Below the pieces are notes generated by a model. It did not search any database, was not told the DNA's origin, and saw nothing but the letters and a program-made list of their open reading frames with translations. The position numbers and the translations under genes were made by a program. Below, piece by piece: positions 1-12,568 of a stretch of 64,000 nucleotides of DNA. This stretch comes from Microvelia longipes (lineage: Eukaryota; Arthropoda; Insecta; Hemiptera; Veliidae), in NCBI GenBank assembly GCA_018340805.1, contig JACMZG010001870.1, positions 15,193,409 to 15,257,408 on the forward strand. Reading direction: 5' to 3'. Each line of letters opens with the position of its first letter. The stretch's first letter is position 1.

Positions 1-95
1 AGAACACGAGGGTACTTGTACAAAAGACTCAAAGTCGCAGTGCATAAGATTTTACACCTACCCTCACAATTAATAATAATAAAAATAATAATGTA
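1..95 (+). mobile_element. 3' terminus of I-clade-like LINE, TAA-rich tail
   Basis: The first 95 bases repeat the 3' end of the LINE remnant at 9538-10058: a 3' UTR (AAAAGACTCAAAGTCGCAGTG) ending in a run of TAATAA/TAATAATAA. A TAA-repeat tail is typical of I-clade LINEs. Only the end is in the window; the RNase H part would lie to the left. Confidence 0.6.
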
Positions 96-1120
96 TTGTA
101 TTATTCTAAGCTTATAAGTAATTTGTAAATTAACTATCATTGTAGCAATATGTAGCTCACAAAAACTAGTAATAAGAGTCTGATCCAAGATAGGTGTGTA
201 GTTTAAAGCGAGTATGTAGAAAACAAGAAATAATAGACAAGTAAAAAAAGTTTTTTGCGGTAACTATGTTTTTTTTTTCTTAATGGATGTGCGATGTAGT
301 CAGAAGTTTTATTTAACTAGGGGTTTCTGCTCAGTTCTGAGCTCGTGTTTTATATTTACATGAATGTGTATGTAACACTTATAATATGTTTTACAACATT
401 TCATTTCTGAAACGTTGAAGAATCTTTTACACTAAAATGTGTCTTCAATATAATCAGAACATCCTTTTAGTAATCCCGGAAAAACTGTAAAGAGTAAAAA
501 ACTGGAAAACCCAATTTTCTGAACAAGACGGAAATTGTTTCACGCACATTTTATTTACCATAAGAACAAAAAAAGTATTGCTGCATTCGTGTTTTTAAAA
601 TATTTATACACAAATAAAAAAAAAATGTTTAAAAAAACCGAACCTGATTTTCATGGTTAAAATAAATTGTTGTAGTGAAGAAAACCGTATTACAAGAAGA
701 AAAATTGTTCTTCATCCAAAAATTTTTATTGAAAATTATTCTTTTTATAAAAAATAAAAGTAATTTTTCGTGTTAAACATTTTATTAAACATTGTTGCGT
801 GTTAAAAAACATTGTATCATGTTCGTTCAATTTGAAAAAATTGAACAATGTTGTCGCATCATGTTGTCGATCTGAACGTTTTGTCGCATTCTATTGAATT
901 TTTAAATGTCTCCTGAGTCTATATAAAAACGAATCATGTTTGTTTAATTTTTAAAACACAAATGGGTAGTGGCAGCCCTGCAATATATTTTCGTTTTTTC
1001 TTAAATTGCCATGTTTAACATTCCTGTTAAAAAATACAATATAAAAGTTCTTGCTAAAGGAGTTTGTATTCTATCAAAGTGTAACCATAGGTTAAAAAAG
1101 TAATAGGAAATACAAGTATA
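96..1120. other. Palindrome arm, no gene seen
   Basis: AT-rich sequence with poly-A/T runs. All reading frames are short and broken. I see no domain, RNA gene or named repeat. Confidence 0.6.
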
Positions 1121-1785
1121 TGTTTGGAACTTTTTCTCAACAAAAAAAGATTCGCTGCGTACATCCTTATCACTTTATCCATCAGAAAATAAAAATAATT
1201 TCATTTATATCAGAGACATCTTCGGACTCTTCGCTCGTCCTATGTTTATTCCTATCGGCCACCTATTCACGAATTGATCGTTCAATGCAGCTCACTATTA
1301 TTGATCCAACCATACACGAGGATACTTGACGTATAGAAATCAAACCTTGTATAATTGTTTATTTCATAAGAAGTTCACGCCTGCCAAACTTTGAATCAAT
1401 CAGACGATTTGACAATTCATTTACGATATATGAATGATCCAATACTAAGAATGAGATTTAAATTGCCAAAACTTGTTGTACATATATAGGACAGCGTGCG
1501 TGCCAACTTCAAATCGATCGGAACATTTTGTCGCATTTTCTAGGATTTTCAAACTTCACCTGAGTCTTTATTGACAGTCCTTTTTTCTTCGGAAAAATAT
1601 TTTTTAAAAAGCAAAGCTAAACCTAAAGATCGATTTTTGATGCAAGTTTCAACGTTCTAGCATAAACACACTTGATGGTAACAGGCACACACATGTTCAC
1701 ACACACATACAGACAAACAATTTGGTAAAACCATTCAGGAGCTCTTAAAAAATTGAAACGGATAACTTGGTTGAAATCTATATTC
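1121..1785 (-). mobile_element. 5S-derived element, diverged copy
   Basis: Minus-strand copy of the dominant repeat. In order on the minus strand: the TAGAACGTTGAAACTTGCA-type segment, the cross-family block with GATCGATTTGAAGTTGGCACGC, a degraded 5S-like segment (about 1245-1300, GAGCTGCATTGAACGATCA), and one GACGAGCGAAGAGTCCGAAG motif. The 5S segment is the most decayed in the window, suggesting an old copy. It is duplicated at 11130-11795 and mirrored at 19271-19942. Confidence 0.7.
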
Positions 1786-2367
1786 CTAAATGTCTCTCGA
1801 ACAATTATGTTGTCGCGATGAGTTTGATTATAAAATGTATAAAATAAATTTATTTCATTTGCAGAAACAAACGTCTTACGTGATTTTTATGCAATAAGTG
1901 GGAGAAGGTGTTTTCCTCCCCCCCACCATTGATTTTCCTTTCCAACAGTTAAGTATGAGACAAAGTATCACATTATTCTCATCTCCCTGATACATCCATT
2001 TTAAGTATTATAAAAGGGAAAATATCGATTGTTATAAAAAGCTTTGTTTGCAAAGTATCCATGGACAGTTTTGATTTTATTCTTATCACTTTTGTGTCAA
2101 GTATTTGAAACAGGATCAGTATAAAGACTGAAAGAGTGTGTCTCATGTTTTTACTAACTATTAGACATGGCAAATATTCCTAAATGATAAATATAAAATA
2201 TATACGTATATTTTAATAAGTGCATATGCTTTCTTGCTATTTTCATGTATTAGATATTCGAGATAGAACTTACGTAATTATGTGTGTCTTTTTAATATTC
2301 AGACACCAGTTCCTAACTGAGCATTGTATTATTAACAATTTGCAAAGCTAACTAAATAATAATACAA
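1786..2367. other. Unassigned arm sequence
   Basis: Nothing coding is recognised. A 64-codon frame on the minus strand (1979-2173) recurs in the mirror at 18889-19083 only because the two stretches are the same sequence; it resembles no family. Confidence 0.5.
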
Positions 2368-2568
2368 AAAAATTGGGTTCATGGTACCTAGGAACATTTC
2401 CTCATCACATCAAATTTTCTATTCGCTCATTCTCACTAAATACAGACAAATAAATAAATTCCTTTTATTTCAAACGGTCACCATCCAGGCACTGACCCCG
2501 CTCGATACTGCTTAACTTTTATGATTCAACAGAAACCATAAATATACTTGCCATGTTGAAATTGGTCA
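2368..2568 (-). mobile_element. 5S-derived element, 3' fragment
   Basis: Short minus-strand fragment: the 3' end (GGTTCATGGTACCTAGGAAC, equivalent to the GGTACC end) followed by a well-kept 5S segment, reading on the minus strand AGTTAAGCAGTATCGAGCGG then GTGCCTGGATGGTGACCG. Truncated just upstream of the 5S region. Confidence 0.8.
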
Positions 2569-3269
2569 TGGTAATTGCTTTTATCATGGTTTTATACGTA
2601 TAATTAATAATTGCTATTTGTTATTATAATTGATCTAAAATGTTTACTTTATTTGATTTAAAATGGAGTATTTTTTTGTGTTTTGAATTTTACTTGTTGC
2701 TTGAATTTTATTTCTTTGCTAAAAACGGACGGTAGAATTTTAACTATCACGATAAAGTAAATATTTAGGGATAGTTAATTAAATTACTCAAAAATGCTAT
2801 ATTCAATCTAAAGAGATACACGTTCTATTATTAGGGATATTAAAATTTATACTAGAAGCAGAACGTTTTAACATGCCAGAGGAAAGGGATAACCTGTTAT
2901 ACAGGTTAACCAAGGGAGTCATGGGTTTTTAGGGTCCAATATCTGAATTCCACATAAGTTTTCAAAATAAGGGTCTCTCCGTACAAACCCTAAAACCATC
3001 GTTTTTCATTTTTAAATAACTTTACTGACCATTTTAAAATTAGGGAATGAGGTGAAATATAAATTTCAACCACAGAAATGGCAAAACTTTATTATGTAAT
3101 TAATTTTATCCTTAGTGCAAACCACAATGTTAATATGACAAATATTAACAAAGCTTTATTATATTTTATAATATGAAATGTATCAGGAGTTTAAAATAAA
3201 ATCACTTTAACGTGTTTAAACTTTATAGAAATTAGTAGAAGTGAATGAACGAATAAATTTACTACCGTA
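2569..3269. other. Unassigned arm sequence
   Basis: No gene, RNA or recognised repeat. It contains a short perfect inverted repeat near 2890-2910 (AACCTGTTATACAGGTT). Confidence 0.5.
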
Positions 3270-3893
3270 TTTTCGGATTGGCTACAAATTTAATGAGACA
3301 TTTGACAAATTCCCTACATCATACTCGCTTCGTTCGTCCTAAGAATGTACAAGTCGTTGATTTTATACTGCAACACGTCTTTGGACTTCATTTGCTCGTC
3401 CTCAGACAAATAATTCACCCGTTTCATTCCCAGCAGTCACTCATTCAGGCACTGACCTCAATGGATGCAGCTTAACTTTTATGATCCTACAAAGATCATG
3501 GATATAGTTGTCATATTGGAAGGAAACTTACATTTATTATGTAAAGGTATACACTTGTATCAAATTTCAACTCGATTAGATTGGTTTCTGATATTTTACA
3601 ATTTTTCAAAAATTATACACAAGTCATTTGATAAATATTGAACTAATGCTGATGATAAGATAAATTTGGCACATAATATGTCAATTTTATATATGAATAC
3701 ATGCATGCCAAATTTCAATTTGATCGCAAAATTTGTCCACGTTTTATGATTTTTCGACAATTTTGAGTCATTTTTGCGGGTTAATGACGTCATAAAAATA
3801 TTATCCAGATATTAAAACTATATCTATAGATTGATTTTTGAACTTAGTTTTAACTCTCATTTATACCGTAGGTATAAACGGAAAAGTGAAAAA
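3270..3893 (-). mobile_element. 5S-derived element with internal deletion
   Basis: Minus-strand copy. The 5S segment lies near 3425-3480 (minus strand: AGTTAAGCTGCATCCATTGA, GTCAGTGCCTGAATGAGTGA). It continues through the ATGACGTCATTAACCCGCAA block to the terminal palindrome around ATACCGTAGGTAT. About 200 bases between the palindrome and GAGAGTT are missing compared with fuller copies such as 37966-38883, and the palindrome is in the flipped orientation. Confidence 0.85.
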
Positions 3894-5460
3894 AACAATG
3901 AACAAAATACTTAGTATAGTGAAAAAAAGTAAAAAGAATTCAATTTGTAAATTAAGTATGGCTGTTCTGGAACAACAGACATTTAATTAAACATAAGAAA
4001 TAAACCAACCTTCTTTCTGTAAGTATACATTTTATTACTGCTATTAAAAAAGTTTCATTTAACAAACATTGAAGCAATAAATACACATTTAAGGGGAGAT
4101 ATTTATTGATAAATTTAAATTTGAAACACAAAATATAAAATATCAAAAGTAGCGTACACTTAAGTATTCAAAGAAACCTAAACCCTATATTTTGGAAAAA
4201 AGGAAAAGTAAGGTAAAGCTCTTACTGGCCGGAATAAGTAGCTTGTCGATTTTTATTTCTAACATTTTCTTTTAAGCTATTTTTATTTATATACTTAATA
4301 GAAGTCAGTTTGATTAAAAAATTCTATTTTACGTGATTTTTATAGTCTTTATATAATAGTTTAATTTTTTATTAAATCTATATGTTCTTTTATAGACGGA
4401 TTTATATTTAAGGTAAAAAGATATCTGCTATTTTTACATATACTTAAATCTTAATAAATTTATCTTCATACATTTTCCTTGATAGACTTCTAAACTTACA
4501 GATATAATTAAATTTAACCTTAGAATAATACTATTATAGAAGGAAATACTCTTTGACAAATAAAGACATTATATACATTAATGACATAAATGTAAGATTG
4601 GAGACTGATTTATACCAACCTAAAAAATCCAATTTTTATGTTTTGACAAATAAATTTGATTTAGCTTATAATAGATGAAAAGAAGAGAACTATCACGCAT
4701 TTGACACACTTCAATCGAAATTTATAAATTAACAATTTATAAACTGTTTAGATTTGTATACCAATATACCTACGGTACAAATGAAGAAAAGTAAAAATAT
4801 TAAATTTAAAATGAAAATATTATAAAATATTAGATCTAACTTATTTAAAAAACAATTTAAGCAATAAATTTATGAAATTCTTTTTATAACATAAATAAGT
4901 TGTTTAAAAGTGGTTGCTAGATTTTTCCAGGTGTACTGAATCGCTGTTCAGTTCAATTTTCTCTCATTTTCAGTAATTCTCTTTCAACCGTAATATTATT
5001 TTATATATTTAATAAAACTTAACATATCTGTAAACTCAGCATAACTTTTTAATATTTCGCTTGATAATTATTTAGCTTACTATTATCAATTAATAAGGCT
5101 GTTAACTTATTATTACATACTTAATATTATTATTTATACTCTTATTCAGAAGAAGTCAAGTGCGCAATCGCAAAGCTTAAAAACATTTTAATGGCTAACA
5201 ATATTTTTTCACTATATCTAAATTTTTTAGGCGGAGAGTGAATTTTAATATTCTACATAAATATCTAAAATTTTTGATGAATAAACAATATAATAAAATA
5301 AAATTAATAATAATGAATATAAATTAACAATTATCTTACTACGAAAAAAGATAAAGAAGGCAACATAAAATTTTAATGTCATATTAAATGAATGTGTGTC
5401 AACTAAAAAAAGTATTAGTACTTTGTATGAGTATGAGACAACCTTTCATAAACAGACCTA
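3894..5460. other. Unassigned arm sequence with an isolated element terminus
   Basis: AT-rich and noncoding. At 4757-4797 there is an isolated copy of the 5S-element terminal palindrome (ACCTACGGTACAAATGAAGA), in inverted orientation to the one at 3870-3893. No other part of the element follows it. Confidence 0.5.
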
Positions 5461-5503
5461 AAAACTCACATATATATAATATATATATTATATATATATA
5501 TAT

Positions 5504-5562
<59 letters not shown>

Positions 5563-5635
5563 TAATATATATATTATATATATTATATATATATATATAT
5601 TATATAATATATATATTATATATATAATGTTTTTT
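5461..5635. repeat. (AT)n tract at palindrome centre
   Basis: About 170 bases of almost pure AT dinucleotides. It is the symmetry centre of the 1-7245 inverted repeat: the flanking 7-mers CAGACCT (5453) and AGGTCTG (5642) face each other. Confidence 0.95.
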
Positions 5636-7169
5636 AGGTCTGTTTATGAAGGTTGTCTCATACTCATACAAAGTACTAATACTTTTATTTTAGTTGACAC
5701 ACATTCATTTAATATGACATTAAAATTTTATGTTGCCTTCTTTATCTTTTTTCGTAGTAAGATAATTGTTAATTTTATTATTCATTATTAATTTTATTTT
5801 ATTATATTGTTTATTCATCAAAAATTTTAGATATTTATGTAGAATATTAAAATTCACTCTCCGCCTAAAAAATTTAGATATAGTGAAAAAATATTGTTAG
5901 CCATTAAAATGTTTTTAAGCTTTGCGATTGCGCACTTGACTTCTTCTGAATAAGAGTATAAATAATAATTAAGTATGTAATAATAAGTTACAAGCCTTAT
6001 TAATTGATAATAGTAAGCTAAATAATTATCAAGCGAAATATTAAAAAGTTATGCTGAGTTTACAGATATGTTAAGTTTTAATTAATATATAAAAATAATA
6101 TTACGGTTGAAAGAGAATAACTGAAATGAGAGAAATTGAACTGAACAGCGATTCAGTCACTGGAAAATCTAGCAACCCTTTTAAACAACTTATTTATGTT
6201 ATAAAAGAATTTCATAAAATTTATTGCTTAAATTGTTTTTAAAATAAGTTAGATCTAAATTTATAATATATTTTTAAATTTAATATTTTTACTTTTCTTC
6301 ATTTGTACCGTAGGTATATTGGTAACAAATCTAAACAGTTTATAAATGTTAAATTTCGATTGAAGTGTGTCAAATGCGTATAGTTCTCTTCTTTTCATCT
6401 ATTATAAGCTAAATCAAATTTATTTGTCAAACATAAAAATTGGATTTTTTAGGTTGGTATAAATCAGTCTCCAATCTTACATTTATGTCTTAATGTATAT
6501 AATGTCTTTATTTGTCAAGAGTATTTCTTCTATATAGTATTATTCTAAGGTTAAATTTAAATTATTATCTGTAAGTTTAGAAGTCTATCAAGGAAAATTA
6601 TGAAGATAAATTTATTAAGATTTAAGTATATGTAAAAATAGCAGATATCTTTTTACCTTAAATATAAATCCGTCTATAAAAGAACATATTAGATTTAATA
6701 AAAAATTAAACTATTATATAAAGACTATAAAAATCACGTAAAATAGAATTTTTTAATCAAACTGACTTCTATTAAGTATATAAATAAAATAGCTTAAAAG
6801 AAATGTTAGAATAAAAATCGACAAAGCTACTTATTCCGGCCAGTAAGAGCTTACCTTACTTTTCTTTTTTCCAAAATATAGGGTTTAGGTTTCTTTGAAT
6901 ACTTAAGTGTACGCTACTTTTGATATTTTATATTTTGTGTTTCAAATTTAAATTTATCATAAATATCTCCCCTTAAATGTGTATTTTTTGCTTCAATGTT
7001 TGTTAAATGAAACTTTTTTTAATAGCAGTAATAAAATGTATACTTACAGAAAGAAGGTTGGTTTTATTTTATGTTTAATTAAATGTCTGTTGTTCCAGAA
7101 CAGCCATACTTAATTTACAAATTGAATTCTTTTTACTTTTTTTCACTATACTAAGTATTTGTTCATTGT
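5636..7169. other. Mirror of 3894-5460, no gene
   Basis: Reverse complement of the left arm with many extra indels. No independent content. Confidence 0.7.
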
Positions 7170-7245
7170 TTTTTTCACTTTTCCGTTTATACCTACGGTA
7201 TAAATGAGAGTTAAAACTAAGTTCAAAAAATCAATCTATAGATAT
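7170..7245 (+). mobile_element. 5S-derived element, 5' end cut by gap
   Basis: Mirror of 3820-3893: terminal palindrome, then GAGAGTTAAAACTAAGTTC, stopping at the N run. Confidence 0.75.
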
Positions 7246-8245
7246 NNNNNNNNNNNNNNNNNNNNNNNNNNNNNNNNNNNNNNNNNNNNNNNNNNNNNNN
7301 NNNNNNNNNNNNNNNNNNNNNNNNNNNNNNNNNNNNNNNNNNNNNNNNNNNNNNNNNNNNNNNNNNNNNNNNNNNNNNNNNNNNNNNNNNNNNNNNNNNN
7401 NNNNNNNNNNNNNNNNNNNNNNNNNNNNNNNNNNNNNNNNNNNNNNNNNNNNNNNNNNNNNNNNNNNNNNNNNNNNNNNNNNNNNNNNNNNNNNNNNNNN
7501 NNNNNNNNNNNNNNNNNNNNNNNNNNNNNNNNNNNNNNNNNNNNNNNNNNNNNNNNNNNNNNNNNNNNNNNNNNNNNNNNNNNNNNNNNNNNNNNNNNNN
7601 NNNNNNNNNNNNNNNNNNNNNNNNNNNNNNNNNNNNNNNNNNNNNNNNNNNNNNNNNNNNNNNNNNNNNNNNNNNNNNNNNNNNNNNNNNNNNNNNNNNN
7701 NNNNNNNNNNNNNNNNNNNNNNNNNNNNNNNNNNNNNNNNNNNNNNNNNNNNNNNNNNNNNNNNNNNNNNNNNNNNNNNNNNNNNNNNNNNNNNNNNNNN
7801 NNNNNNNNNNNNNNNNNNNNNNNNNNNNNNNNNNNNNNNNNNNNNNNNNNNNNNNNNNNNNNNNNNNNNNNNNNNNNNNNNNNNNNNNNNNNNNNNNNNN
7901 NNNNNNNNNNNNNNNNNNNNNNNNNNNNNNNNNNNNNNNNNNNNNNNNNNNNNNNNNNNNNNNNNNNNNNNNNNNNNNNNNNNNNNNNNNNNNNNNNNNN
8001 NNNNNNNNNNNNNNNNNNNNNNNNNNNNNNNNNNNNNNNNNNNNNNNNNNNNNNNNNNNNNNNNNNNNNNNNNNNNNNNNNNNNNNNNNNNNNNNNNNNN
8101 NNNNNNNNNNNNNNNNNNNNNNNNNNNNNNNNNNNNNNNNNNNNNNNNNNNNNNNNNNNNNNNNNNNNNNNNNNNNNNNNNNNNNNNNNNNNNNNNNNNN
8201 NNNNNNNNNNNNNNNNNNNNNNNNNNNNNNNNNNNNNNNNNNNNN
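7246..8245. other. Assembly gap of exactly 1000 N
   Basis: The round length suggests an arbitrary scaffold spacer, not a measured gap. It joins the interior of one palindrome copy to the outer edge of another, exactly where the other arm carries a 26-bp tandem array (22808-23060). Confidence 0.98.
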
Positions 8246-9162
8246 AGATATGGTGTTTACATTAATTTTTTGTAGTAAATTTTCAAAAAAAAAATGTTTT
8301 AGATCTAGGATGAAAGGGAAGTTTTATTCGTAAGAAAAAATTGGATATTTATTCTATTCCTAAGTTGGTTATAATTGTTAGTGGAATGGATTTATTACTA
8401 TAAAATACTAAATTCACCTGTAAGTATCTTAAACACTTTTGGTAATGTGGAATCTTATTTTTTTTAAAAATCTATAAGAATGAATCAATATCATGGAAAT
8501 TAGAAGTGTTGATTCAAGGTATTTTGACTATCATACGATCCTTGTCTCTCCATATCACACTTTCTTTATTTTTCTATATTACACCTGTTCTACTGTGTTG
8601 AGATATCTAATCTCATTCATTCACCTGGTTTCGTATCGTATCTAAAACTCTTTTCATTCTTTATTTATAAATTTTTCTTACTTTTATTTTAAGAAATATA
8701 TATATGTATGAAGTACACTCATAAAGAAAGATCTATTTTTTGGTGTTACGAGCTGAGTTTAATTTTGTGACACAATTTTATATTTCATTTAAAGAAAGAA
8801 ATTTTATATAAAAGTACAGACAAAACGTAATTTATAGAGTTTAAACTTATAAATCCAACGACTCATAAAATTTAATATTACTCTTTAAAAATCATTATTT
8901 CAAAACATAATTTTTCAAATTAATGAAAAAGGAATATTTTTCATATAAATGTCCTTTCGAAAAAATAAAAAAGGACTTAGATACAGTTTTTATTCTATAA
9001 TAATAATCCTGTTCATGTTACAATATACAGCTATAGCAACTTCCTATAGTTGGCAACATTGCCATGATAAACTGGACTGATAACAAGTAATTTTCAAAAC
9101 GATACCAGGTATTAGCATAAGGCCAAATCTTTTTGGCCGAAAAACGAAATGTTTTAATGTAA
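8246..9162. other. Unassigned arm sequence
   Basis: No gene or recognised repeat seen. Confidence 0.5.
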
Positions 9163-9537
9163 TTGAAGAAATCGGGTATGGGGTACCTCGGAACTTTTCT
9201 TTATCCTCTCTGCTTTGGAATCGCTTCGCTCGTCCTCAGAATATACAATTCGCCAAATTTATACTGCAACATGTCTTCGGACTCGCTTTGCTCGTCCTCA
9301 GATAGTAAATGCATCCGTATCATTTTCAGCGGTCACCAATACAGCAATGACCACGCTCAATGCTGCTTAATTTTTATAATCCAACAAAAATCATGGATAT
9401 ACTTGTTGTATTCCAACAAAACTTAGTGTACTTATTTATTAAGTAAAGGTATACATTTGTACCAAATTTAAACACAATTAGATAGTTTTCCGAATTTTTA
9501 AAAAATTTTAAAACACCTACACAAGTCATTTGATAAA
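9163..9537 (-). mobile_element. 5S-derived element, 3' half
   Basis: It starts with the 3' end in reverse (AATCGGGTATGGGGTACCTC), has both CTCGCTTTGCTCGTCCTC-type motifs and the 5S segment (about 9335-9385), and stops at TCATTTGATAAAATGGACAG. There it abuts the LINE remnant at 9538. The rest of the element is missing, so the junction marks a truncation or an insertion. Confidence 0.85.
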
Positions 9538-10058
9538 ATGGACAGCGGATCAGGTGGAGGTGTGTATGAATTTAACACTGAAAATAAATCTCTATCCTCT
9601 AGGCAACATGCCTCAGTCTTTCAGTCAGAAGTGTTCTCAATTAACACCTGCATTCTCGAAAATCTCAAGCGAAACACTGAGCAAGCGTCAGTGCTTATTT
9701 ATACTGACAGTCAAGCTGCCATAAAAGCCCTGGGATCCTACAAAGTTAACTCTAAACTGGTGTGGGAATGTTTACAAAACCTTACCAGTTTGGCTGCTGA
9801 AAATCAAGTATCAGTTAGATGCCCTGAAACATCATCACACATCATCTTTGAATGCGAAGCTCTAGCATAAAAGAGATTTCTGTTGTTTGGAGAATTGAAA
9901 ACCCAGATGCCAATTTAGTACACAAACTTTAGAAATAATAAAAGGAAAGGATCTCCTATAAGCTTAGAACACGAGGGTACTTGTACAAAAGACTCAAAGT
10001 CGCAGTGCATAAGATTTTACACTACCCTCACAATTAATAATAATAAAAATAATAATGT
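9538..10058 (+). pseudogene. I-clade-like LINE remnant: RNase H fragment and 3' end
   Basis: An open frame at 9538-9870 (110 codons) reads like the RNase H domain at the end of ORF2 of RNase H-bearing LINEs: MDSGSGGGVYEF at the start, then the hallmark YTDSQAAIKAL and a helix SKLVWECLQNLTSLA. It then jumps to a C-terminal CPETSSHIIFECEALA with the segment between missing, an internal deletion. About 190 bases of 3' UTR follow and end in TAATAATAATAA-type repeats. The first Met is internal to the family domain, so it is not a real start. In the family this domain degrades RNA of the RNA-DNA hybrid during retrotransposition; here it is dead. The clade is inferred from RNase H plus the TAA tail; reverse transcriptase is absent. 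Confidence 0.75.
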
Positions 10059-11129
10059 ATTGTATTATTCTAAGCTTATAAGTAATTTGTAAATTAACTA
10101 TCATTGTAGCAATATGTAGCTCACAAAAACTAGTAATAAAGTCTGATCCAAGATAGGTGTGTAGTTTAAAGCGAGTATGTAGAAAACAAGAAATAATAGA
10201 CAAGTAAAAAAAGTTTTTTGCGGTAACTATGTTTTTTTTTTCTTAATGGATGTGCGATGTAGTCAGAAGTTTTATTTAACTAGGGGTTTCTGCTCAGTTC
10301 TGAGCTCGTGTTTTATATTTACATGAATGTGTATGTAACACTTATAATATGTTTTACAACATTTCATTTCTGAAACGTTGAAGAATCTTTTACACTAAAA
10401 TGTGTCTTCAATATAATCAGAACATCCTTTTAGTAAATCCCGGAAAAACTGTAAAGAGTAAAAAACTGGAAAACCCAATTTTCTGAACAAGACGGAAATT
10501 GTTTCACGCACATTTTATTTACCATAAGAACAAAAAAAGTATTGCTGCATTCGTGTTTTTAAATATTTATAACAAATAAAAAAAAATGTTTAAAAAAACC
10601 GAACCTGATTTTCATGGTTTAAAATAAATTGTTGTAGTGAAGAAAACCGTATTACAAGAAGAAAAATTGTTCTTCATCCAAAAATTTTATTGAAAATTAT
10701 TCTTTTTATAAAACATCTAAATAAGTGTTCTTTTTCGTGTTTTAAAAACAAAGTTGTAACAAAAATAAAAGTAATTTTTTCGTGTTAAACATTTTATTAA
10801 ACATTGTTGCGTGTTAAAAAACATTGTATCATGTTCGTTCAATTTGAAAAAATTGAACAATGTTGTCCGCATCATGTTGTCGATCTGAAACGTTTTGTCG
10901 CATTCTATTGAATTTTTAAATGTCTCCTGAGTCTATATAAAAACGAATCATGTTTGTTTAAATTTTAAAACACAAATGGGTAGTGGCAGCCCTGCAATAT
11001 ATTTTCGTTTTTCTTAAATTGCCATGTTTAACATTCCTGTTAAAAAATACAATATAAAAGTTCTTGCAAAGGAGTTTGTATTCTATCAAAGTGTAACCAT
11101 AGGTTAAAAAAGTATAGGAAATACAAGTA
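10059..11129. other. Palindrome arm, same as 96-1120
   Basis: No gene seen. It carries the ~47-base segment near 10715-10765 that is missing from the copy at about 750. Confidence 0.6.
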
Positions 11130-11795
11130 TTTTTGGAACTTTTTCTCACAAAAAAAAGATTCGCTGCGTACATCCTTATCACTTTATCCATCAGAAATAA
11201 AAATAATTTCATTTATATCAGAGACATCTTCGGACTCTTCGCTCGTCCTATGTTTATTCCTATCGGCCACCTATTCACGAATTGATCGTTCAATGCAGCT
11301 CACTATTATTGATCCAACCATACACGAGGATACTTGACGTATAGAAATCAAACCTTGTATAATTGTTTATTTCATAAGAAGTTCACGCCTGCCAAACTTT
11401 GAATCAATCAGACGATTTGACAATTCATTTACGATATATGAATGATCCAATACTAAGAATGAGATTTAAATGCCAAAACTTGTTGTACATATATAGGACA
11501 GCGTGCGTGCCAACTTCAAATCGATCGGAACATTTTGTCGCATTTTCTAGGATTTTCAACTTCACCTGAGTCTTTATTGACAGTCCTTTTTCTTCGGAAA
11601 AATATTTTTAAAAAGCAAAGCTAAACCTAAAGATCGATTTTTGATGCAAGTTTCAACGTTCTAGCATAAACACACTTGATGGTAACAGGCACACACATGT
11701 TCACACACACATACAGACAAACAATTTGGTAAAACCATTCAGGAGCTCTTAAAAAATTGAAACGGATAACTTGGTTGAAATCTATATTCCTAAAT
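11130..11795 (-). mobile_element. 5S-derived element, diverged copy (second arm)
   Basis: Same element as 1121-1785 with small indels. Confidence 0.7.
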
Positions 11796-12367
11796 GTCTC
11801 TCGAACAATTATGTTGTCGCGATGAGTTTGATTATAAAATGTATAAAATAAATTTATTTCATTTGCAGAAACAAACGTCTTACGTGATTTTTATGCAATA
11901 AGTGGGAGAAGGTGTTTTCCTCCCCCACCAATTGATTTTCCTTTCAACAGTTAAGTATGAGACAAAGTATCACATTATTCTCATCTCCCTGATACATCCA
12001 TTTTAAGTATTATAAAAGGGAAAATATCGATTGTTATAAAAAGCTTTGTTTGCAAAGTATCCATGGACAGTTTTGATTTTATTCTTATCACTTTTGTGTC
12101 AAGTATTTGAAACAGGATCAGTATAAAGACTGAAAGAGTGTGTCTCATGTTTTTACTAAATTAGACATGGCAAATATTCCTAAATGATAAATATAAAAAT
12201 ATATACGTATATTTTAATAAGTGCATATGCTTTCTTGCTATTTCATGTATTAGATATTCGAGATAGAACTTACGTAATTATGTGTGTCTTTTTAATATTC
12301 AGACACCAGTTCCTAACTGAGCATTGTATTATTAACAATTTGCAAAGCTAACTAAATAATAATACAA

Positions 12368-12568
12368 AAAAATTGGGTTCATGGTACCTAGGAACATTTC
12401 CTCATCACATCAAATTTTCTATTCGCTCATTCTCACTAAATACAGACAAATAAATAAATTCCTTTTATTTCAAACGGTCACCATCCAGGCACTGACCCCG
12501 CTCGATACTGCTTAACTTTTATGATTCAACAGAAACCATAAATATACTTGCCATGTTGAAATTGGTCA
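12368..12568 (-). mobile_element. 5S-derived element, 3' fragment (second arm)
   Basis: Same as 2368-2568. Confidence 0.8.

Larger units (their letters stand above)
1..7245. repeat. Partial second copy of the giant palindrome, left of the gap
   Basis: Positions 1-5460 match 9966-15430 in direct orientation and the reverse complement of about 15607-21102. Positions 5640-7245 are the reverse complement of about 3820-5460, around an (AT)n centre. The sequence stops at the N gap inside a 5S-derived element. Seen directly: 5640-7245 has more single-base indels than its mirror (compare 6080-6180 with 4915-5020). A deletion of roughly 47 bases near 745-765 is absent from both other arms. It could be a haplotig, a fold-back artefact or a true second palindrome. 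Confidence 0.9.

Noticed and set aside
7204..8265. 353-codon open frame
   Set aside because: It consists almost entirely of the N gap and is meaningless.
9163..9426. 87-codon frame with GMGYLGTFLYPLCFG
   Set aside because: Antisense of the 5S-derived element; similar frames appear at every copy because the repeat is the same, not because a protein is conserved.
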